Source: Desmodesmus armatus
Taxonomy: Eukaryota > Chlorophyta > Chlorophyceae > Sphaeropleales > Scenedesmaceae
Reading direction: 5' to 3'
Length of the DNA stretch: 64,000 nt
NCBI GenBank assembly: GCA_007449985.2
Contig: VIIQ02000068.1
Span: 1 to 64,000, forward strand
The notes under the pieces are model-generated. The model saw only the letters and a program-made list of their open reading frames with translations. It had not been told where the DNA came from and made no database searches. The stretch's first letter is position 1. Each line of letters opens with the position of its first letter. This document shows, piece after piece, positions 57,537 to 64,000 of this stretch. The position numbers and the translations under genes were made by a program.

Positions 57537-60500
57537 ATGCAGCATTCAAGGCAGCTCACACCAGAGCCCACCTCAGCTGAGCTAGACGAGCTGTATACTC
57601 TGCTTAGAGCAGGCAGAACTAATGACGCAGGGGTCAAGCAGCGGGCCGTTGCCATCATCCAGGATGTGCCAGCAGAGGAGCTGTACTGCTTCATGCAGCA
57701 GCTCCTGCACACCACAGCTACCAGCCAGGGCCTGTATGTGCAGTGCAGCAGTGGGCTTTCCGTGACAGGTACTGAAGATGAAGCCCCTGACTCACCTATA
57801 CGGCTGGCCCCTGCCATTGACCAGCTGTGCAGCGCGGGCAACAATGCGGACAAAGGTGTGGACATCTGCCCTGAAGAAGACCTGCAGCCCCTGCCCGACA
57901 GCCCCATCCAGCGCTCCAAGCGCCCAGCAAGCAGCTCCCCTCTGCAGCAGCACCAGCAGCAAGCCCCCAGCGGCCGCTGCTTCCTAGCTGAGAGTCTGGA
58001 CCTCAACTTGGGTGCATCCTACGACCTGCTGTCCAAGGCCTCCCTGGCCGACTTCAGCTCAGCAGCAGCTGCAGCCAGGCTCAGCACCTCAAACCTCATA
58101 CGGCAGAGCCACATGCTGCGGAGCACGATGCTGTCCCCTGTTGCAGAGGGCAGCTTTATGTCTGCAGCACCAGGGGAACTGCAGCAGCATGAGGCCCTCT
58201 CAGAGGTCAGTGAAGGTACACTGGAGTATGCTGCAGCCCTGCACCCCCGCAGCAGCAGTAGCAGCACAGGGCTCCACCATCAGGAGGGTTACGATCTGCA
58301 GGAGGACCCAAGGGAGTGGGCCCCAGACGCTGCAGACCAGGAATTCTGCCCCAGCACATGCAGCAGCCCCCGCGAGCCGGCGCCCAGTGCCGCAGGTCAA
58401 GCAGCAGCTGCAGTCCGCAGGTCCGTCGCAGAGAGTGCGCACGAATGGCCCAGCTCTCAGCCCCTGCCGTTCATGCTGCAGGAGGCTGAGCTGCAGGACA
58501 CCCCAGCACATGGGGTGCAGCACATGCCAGCACCAACGCAGCCAGTTGCAGCGCAGGATTTCACGCCACCTGCACCTTGGGCGACAGCAGCGGCAGCAGA
58601 TGCTATGCATACGGTGCAGGTGGCTCAGCCGCAGCAGACGGATCTCAGCACATCCAGTGCTGTACGGGGTCCTCCTGCTGCCAACAGCACGACTCCAAGC
58701 AGTACGCCGCAGGTGCCCGCCAAGCGCGGCGGAGGCCCAACACCCCTGGGCATCATCACAGCCCCCATAGCAGGTGCCAACGCACTCAGGCGCAGCATTG
58801 GCAGGCTCTGGGGCGGCGGCAAGAAGGCCAACAACAGCACCAGCAGCAATTCCAAAGTGCCAGCTGCACCTGCACCCGGCAGCAGCAGCCACGCACAGAG
58901 GTCCCTGGCATGTGCGTCAGCACCTATGGCTGCCGCCTATGGCAGCGCAGGCAGCAGCAGCAGCAGGCCGGGCAGTCGTCTGCCAGGGTTCAAGCAGGCG
59001 GGTTCACCAGCCTTGCGGCAGCCCCTCCAGGGCTTTGCTGTCACGCAGCAGGGCAGCTCACCCACCAAGGCAGCCGCCGCGGCTGTTGCAGCGTCAGCGG
59101 CAAGCAGCAGCAGCAGGAACCCCTCCTCAGCCATTGGATCTGGGCGCAGCGGCAGCAGCAGCACCCCGCAGCGCCCGCAGGGTGGCAGCATCGGCTACAG
59201 GCCTCCTGGGTCTGCAGGCAGGGGTGCAGCCGGCACGGCTGACAAGCGGGGAGTGGCGTCACCCATGGGGAGGGATGCTGCAGCTGGCAGTGCGCTCAGC
59301 TCAGGGAGCCGCATCCCCTCGCAGATACCCGGAGCAGCAGGGGCGGGCAGCGGCCTTTCTAGGGCTGCGGTGAGCAGCCGCCAGCCGACGGCCCTGCCAC
59401 AGCAGCAGCGTGGTGGCCTGAACGGTCATGCCATGCACTACGAGAGGCCCAGCAGCCAGGCCTCTGTCACAACATATGCCAGGTCTGACGGCACCGGATC
59501 CCATACCAGCACGGGTGCAATGGGCGGTTTCTCGGGGACGCATAGAGCCTTGGCTGAAAAGAAGACCCCTGTGCTGAAGCAGCCGGCCTCCCGACTGCAG
59601 CAGCGGCAGCAGGCGCAGCAGCGTGCAGTGCAGGCGGCAACAGCCACTCTGGCTGTAGCAGGTGCTGGCGGCAGCAGCAGCAGGATGGCAGCAGGCCAGC
59701 AGCTTGGCAGCCACTCTAGCGGCATACCTGGGCTGGCTCAGCAGGGGCAGAGGGGCACTGTGCAGGGCGGGTATGGGCTCTCCAGGCAGCAGGCAGCCCT
59801 GGGGGGGCCAGAGCTAGCTAGCGGCCGTGCCCAGCAGCCGCGGGGGCCAGCACAGGGGGGTCCTTACGGTCAGGGTGGGGCCCGGGGCAGGGATGGGGGT
59901 GGTGGCAGTGGGGCGAGGTCGCAGCTGCGGCGTTCACGCAGCTGCGGCTCGATGGCTGAGATGCTCAATGTGGCTGAGTTGCGCAGCATGTGGAAGGAGC
60001 TTGAGAAGCAGCAGGCCGCGGCACGGCAGCAGCCAGGGGGCCGCATGGGGCACACCGCTGCTAGCACGGCTTCCCCAGTAGTGCAGGCCCACAGCAGCAT
60101 CGGTCGAGGTGGAAGCAGACAGCAGCAGGTGGCAGCACAAGCTGGCAGCTTCACCCAGCGGCCTTCACATGGCACAGCAGTGGCAGCTGCTGGTGCTGAG
60201 CATGGGGAGGAGGACCCTGGGCTTCCAGTGCTGAGCAGGTGCCACAGTCCCAGCAGGTACCCTAGCCAGGACAAGGGGGCGGGGGTGGGCGCCAGCCAGG
60301 TGCTTGCAAGGATGGGCAACGTGCTGGGCCAGGTGGACGACCTACTGGCTGATGGAGCAGCTGCCCACATGGCAGCATGCAGTGGTGGTGGCAGCACAGG
60401 CAGCAGCAGTAGCAACGTGGGTGCTGTGCGGCAGGTCGCTGGCACATTGCCAAGTGCAGCAGCCGGAGCTGGGGCAGCACTAACAGCAGGCATTGGGCAG

Positions 60501-61166
60501 AGCCCCTCTGCCCTGGTGTACAAGCTAGTCAAGGGGGCTGGATCGGGCATTGCTGGCGCAGCAGCAACTCCAGCTGCAGCAGAGAGCAGGATGGGGCCTG
60601 GGAGCAGGGTCATGGGGCTAGGGATGCAGCAGACGCTGCTGACACCACCTGCCAAAATTGCGGGCGTGGGTGGTGCAGTGTGCAGTCCTCGGGCAGGCCA
60701 GCAGATGCCCTGGGTTGGTGGCGGTGGGTCCTGTGCTGACATCGAGGCTAGCCCTAACCCTGTGTCATCGCCAGATGAGGGCCCAGCTGTGTCAAGCAGC
60801 AGCAGCCAGGTGAGGTAGCACCTGCTGTAATGCTTGCTTAGCTTGTCATATGCGTCTCTGTCCCAGTGCCTCATGTGGAATTGGTTGTCGTGCAGTCTTG
60901 ACGTAACTGGTTGGTGTGATGATACCTGTGGGAACTGCAGAAGCCCAGCAAAGCGTTTGCAATTGACGAGTGATGTCTGTGTTGGTGGGTGTAGATAGAG
61001 AGCGTGTGTTGCCATGCTGCCGCAGGTGTCACACACCACAGGGGGTTTGCCTCGCTGGGCTGCATGCACAGCACCCCCCGCAGTGATGGCAGCAAGTGCG
61101 TCCGCCAGCAGTCAGGAGCTCCTGACCAGCCAGGAGGGGCCAGAGCTCAGCAGGCAGCTGTTCTGA
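57537..61166 (+). CDS. Unknown 1,137-aa disordered Ser/Gln/Ala/Gly-rich protein
   Basis: Two exons: 57537-60809 and 61026-61166, joined in phase 0 by a 216-nt intron. Exon 1 alone would stop six bases past the donor, and the second exon stays open to TGA with a compatible Ser/Gln-rich sequence (ASASASSQELLTSQEGPELS). The N-terminal ~70 residues look folded and helical (TSAELDELYTLLRAGRTNDA, KQRAVAIIQDVPAEELYCFM). The rest is low-complexity, with short conserved-looking islands: TPLGIITAPIAGANALRRSI, a basic RSQLRRSRSCGSMAEMLNV helix followed by ELRSMWKELEKQQAAARQQ, and RMGNVLGQVDDLLAD. There is no signal peptide or membrane segment. Many basic-Ser motifs suggest phosphorylation or microtubule/RNA association, but no family is recognised. 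Confidence 0.75.
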
Positions 61167-61699
61167 GTGAAGCCCAGGAAGCATGTGCACGGCCAAGCTA
61201 TCCGCAAGCGTGTTGCTGTGGGTTGTGAGTGTGTGGGTCGTGAGTCAAGAGAACCCCTGTTGGGATCCCGTGTGTGGGTTGACGCAGCAGGGCCGAATTT
61301 GTATTTGTCTCGGCCTGTGCAAAGCTGACATGCGTCTTTGGTAATCGCAGCTGCAGCATGTACTGCCTGTCTTGCAGCAGGTGATGTGTCTGGTGATGTT
61401 GGCAGCAAAATACTGGGGTTGAGTTGGAAGTACATGGTGGATGGCTAGTACATGGGGTGTGTGCCCGGTGATAGGCAGGCCGTTTGAGCTGAACCCTAGT
61501 GAGTGCTAATGAGATAGGCCATGCCTATTGCTGTGTCAATGTTGTGGCGATACCCTTGTATGTATGTGTAGGTGTAGGTTTGATTGCGCTGAGTTCCCAG
61601 CAATGTGTAGGCAGTGGTAGTAGCCCTTGGTGGTGTGAGGGACCTGCTGGGCGGGGGTGTGCACCCCAGCTTGGCCCGGAGTGTCGCAGTTGCATTTTT

Positions 61700-61855
61700 T
61701 TGTTTTACCAGGGGGGTGTAATCCCACTGGCTGGCCACACACAGCGCAATCAGGCGAACCCAACTGCAGGGGGCCCGAGGCAAAGCCTCACCATTGAAAT
61801 CGCCTAACACCCCTACACCAGGAGGTGCCCAGTGCCCGGACCAAAAAGCATGGGA
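61700..61855 (-). repeat. Dispersed repeat element with B-box-like sequence
   Basis: Aligns in reverse with 33593-33752. On the minus strand, just upstream of the shared block, is GTGGGTTCAACTCCCAT (about 61851-61867), which fits the pol III B-box GGTTCRANNCC and could form a T-arm-like stem. A tRNA-derived SINE is possible, but no full tRNA fold was found. Confidence 0.55.
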
Positions 61856-61875
61856 GTTGAACCCACACACCTCCT

Positions 61876-61939
61876 CGGTGCTGGACATCATCATTTGTAC
61901 GCAGTGGCATTTGCGTGCAAATGATGATGTCCAGCACTG
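61876..61939. repeat. Compact 28-bp-stem hairpin
   Basis: Arms 61876-61903 and 61912-61939 pair over 28 bp with only two non-Watson-Crick positions (TGCTGGACATCATCATTTG is matched exactly), around an 8-nt loop. It abuts the dispersed repeat, so it may be part of that element or an independent small-RNA hairpin. Confidence 0.85.
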
Positions 61940-63504
61940 AGTGCTTACATGCCGGTGACCTCACTAGGTGATAAATGTTGGTGTGTCTGTTATGGCGGGC
62001 TTGAGGAAGCCATAACCCTGCTGCTCGATGACAGCCCTGCATGGCCCGGCATGGCCGTGCAGCTGGCATGATGTTTCATTCATGGCTGTTGCCCGACGCC
62101 AGCATAGCGTGTTGCAATGTACATCGGAGTGAACCTGCTGAGTAGCTTGTCATGCTCGGTAACCTAGTGCATGGACAGCACATGCACCAGCACACCCAAG
62201 TAGCGGCCGGTACTGAGTGGCATGCGGGGCGAAGGGGTGATGAAACATCCAGTGCTGCCCGCTTGCCGCACCTTGAGTGTACCTGGAACAGGCTTGCCCT
62301 GTTGGGCAGTTCACTTCTAGAGGTCAAGCAAATGCACCGGTCAAATCCATGTAGGCCTGCTTCATGCTGTGTGTGTTCAGTAAGGGCACCGTGACGGTCG
62401 AATGCCAGCCCCACCATCTGCTGGCATCTGCAACTTTGATGGGATGAAGCTGCGTGTTCGGGACCAGTGCAGCAGCCCATTTAGCTGTGCGCCCTGCATT
62501 TGAGCTGTCCTGAGCAGCCTTGCCAAGTTGATGTTGGGGCTTGGGCGGGACCCCGTCCCGGGTGTGCTAGGTCAGCGGCGGCCCATGGGGAGGAGGGGGG
62601 GGGGTGAGAGGCGCCAAGGGCCGGCAGCTGCAATGTCCGTGTCAGCAGCCTGTTTAGTTGGCAAGATATTGCAGCATCCAATGATCAGGCCGCAGATGCA
62701 GGGAGGAGGTTGCCCAGCGCGCATGTATGCAGGCTGGCAGAGGGACCCCCGCCTGTCAAGTGGTCAAACCCCTAGACATTGGCAGCGTTGCTAAGCAAGC
62801 CCCGAAAGGACATGTCTGATGTAAGCTCTACTGTTCAGCCCTTGTGCAAGTTGTCTCCTGGTTTTTCCAGCCTGGACACAGTGGTCTTAAGTTCCTGACT
62901 CTAGAGGCGAGGGGCACTCCGAAACCACTTGATCATCTTGTTGCAGCGTTGCCACCCTTATTTTGCGTTCTTGGCAGGTGAGGATGTGTGACGTCCCGTG
63001 CATTGCATGTGCGATCTAGTGCATGTCTAGCCTGTGGGGAGCCTCAACGCTACCTGTTGATGTTATCATCTCGTGGCTTGAACGGTTTTCTTTGCTCTAC
63101 GAACCTTGTGCTGATCGCGCCACCTGCCAACCCTGCTGCTCTGGTGCTGCTGCTGTATCCTCGAGGCAGGGTAGGACAGGGATAAGTCTCGTGCCAGCAG
63201 CGGTGGTTCCCGGAGAGTTATCACAAGCATTTCCCAACAGGAAGTTGGCATAGGAGCAGGCAGCAGCTAGTGCCCCCAGCACAGAGGGGCCGGTGCCAGG
63301 CAGGTCCCGCCTGTGCTGAGGCGCTATGGCAGCAAGGCAGGGCCGTCAGGTGAGGGTTTAGTTGCAGCTGAAACCTCAGCAGCTTACCCTTCAGCTCTTG
63401 CTGCCTTCGGCAACTCCAGCGCCAGCAGTTGCTTCAGACAGGCAGCACGTTGCTCTGCTCCAGCCAGCAACGAAGCCAGCAGCATGAACATACTGGGCCC
63501 TGTT

Positions 63505-63684
63505 CCAGGGAGCTGGCAGTCGTGTGCTTGGCAGAGTGCAGGGGTTTGAAGCAGCAGGCAATGGACACCAGCAGTAATTGGCTGCAAACAGCAGAAGTTG
63601 TCTGTAACCAACCACTGCTGGTGTCCGTCGCCTGCTGCTTTGAACCCCTGCACCCTGCCATGCACACGACTGCCAGCTCCCTGG
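63505..63684. repeat. Long foldback hairpin near the right edge
   Basis: Arms 63505-63585 and 63604-63684 (81 nt each) pair with about ten scattered mismatches around an 18-nt loop. Exact blocks include CCAGGGAGCTGGCAGTCGTG, GTGCAGGGGTT, AAGCAGCAGGC and GGACACCAGCAGT. Confidence 0.85.
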
Positions 63685-63895
63685 GGCGGCAGCAGCAGCT
63701 GGTCAGGCCGGACTGGCAGACCAGCACAAGCCCGAGTGCCCCTGTCTGCAGGACAGCTGTTGTATCACACATGGTGCCTGCCAACCTCCTCCCTCCCCTC
63801 CTGCTCTCCTCTGCCTGCCTGCTTGACCCTGCACCCACCCTGACTGCCTGGAAGCAAAGGGCTCCCTTCCCCCCCTCCTGCTCTGCCTCACTCAC

Positions 63896-64000
63896 TCACC
63901 CCCACCCCCACCCCGCCCCCGGCCTGTCGCCTTCCTCCCTGCCTCACTCACTCACTCACCCCCCCCCCCCCCCCCCCCCCCCCCTGCACCCCCCCCCCCC
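63896..64000. repeat. CTCA/poly-C low-complexity end
   Basis: CTCACTCACTCA repeats and long C runs fill the last ~105 bp. There is no telomere-type motif (TTTAGGG or TTTTAGGG). It may be intronic or intergenic low complexity or an assembly edge. Confidence 0.8.

Larger units (their letters stand above)
61167..63895. other. Non-coding right-hand region
   Basis: About 2.7 kb with the 3' UTR of the disordered-protein gene, a dispersed repeat (61700-61855), two hairpins (61876-61939 and 63505-63684) and no ORF showing exon structure or family motifs on either strand. Confidence 0.5.

Noticed and set aside
61840..61940. tRNA gene on the minus strand
   Set aside because: Only a T-arm/B-box-like piece is present; no acceptor, D or anticodon arm could be formed.
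63896..64000. Telomere at the window end
   Set aside because: CTCA and C runs do not match any green-algal telomere repeat.

Overview
This is nuclear DNA from a eukaryote, most likely a flagellated chlorophyte green alga of the Chlamydomonadales type. The genes carry many short GT-AG introns and there is no operon structure. Proteins are rich in poly-Gln, poly-Ala and Ser tracts encoded by CTG/CAG runs. TGTAA motifs occur downstream of several stop codons. A ciliary assembly factor (CFAP298/FBB18) sits beside plant-type genes (MAP3K-epsilon, a plant-style elongin-B-like protein, SEC22). The species cannot be fixed from the sequence alone.

Layout, left to right: a weak BAH-like gene fragment (minus, about 0.4-1.8 kb); RFC2, the clamp-loader subunit (plus, 10 exons, 347 aa); an unknown secreted protein (minus, 6.4-7.4 kb); a sucrose-phosphatase-like HAD hydrolase (plus, 7.7-10.7 kb); an Ala-rich protein with SUMO-interacting-like motifs at both ends (plus, 11.9-14.5 kb); a 1,499-aa coiled-coil/poly-Gln protein (minus, 15.5-22.8 kb) head-to-head with CFAP298 (plus, 23.3-25.4 kb); and a secreted protein with four Big-1/invasin-like Ig repeats (plus, 26.2-28.5 kb or further). 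After a gene-poor stretch comes a MAP3K-epsilon-family kinase (minus, 14 exons, 1,487 aa, 32.0-42.0 kb), an elongin-B-like ubiquitin-fold protein (minus), CK2 alpha (minus), a six-unit ~300-bp tandem array (47.4-49.15 kb), a secreted fasciclin-domain protein (minus), the NatC catalytic subunit NAA30 (minus) head-to-head with SEC22 (plus), and a 1,137-aa disordered Ser/Gln/Ala-rich protein (plus). The last ~2.8 kb is non-coding with repeats and hairpins.

Most genes are unrelated housekeeping or signalling genes. Head-to-head pairs share short upstream regions: secreted protein/HAD hydrolase, coiled-coil/CFAP298 and NAA30/SEC22. I reconstructed exons by hand; for all well-supported genes the phases close exactly and total length is close to the family norm.

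The most unusual signals are structural. (1) 'Exon-edge echoes': seven places in three genes where a splice junction plus 35-60 bp of the adjacent exon, or a whole exon, has degenerate tandem copies inside the neighbouring intron. (2) Three strong foldback hairpins, one intronic, resembling algal miRNA precursors or tiny foldback elements. (3) A ~300-bp tandem array with a ~182-bp block repeated apparently identically 1,200 bp apart and a recurring signal-peptide-like minus-strand ORF. (4) Two GC-AG introns and a SEC22 start codon separated from the rest of its ORF by an intron.
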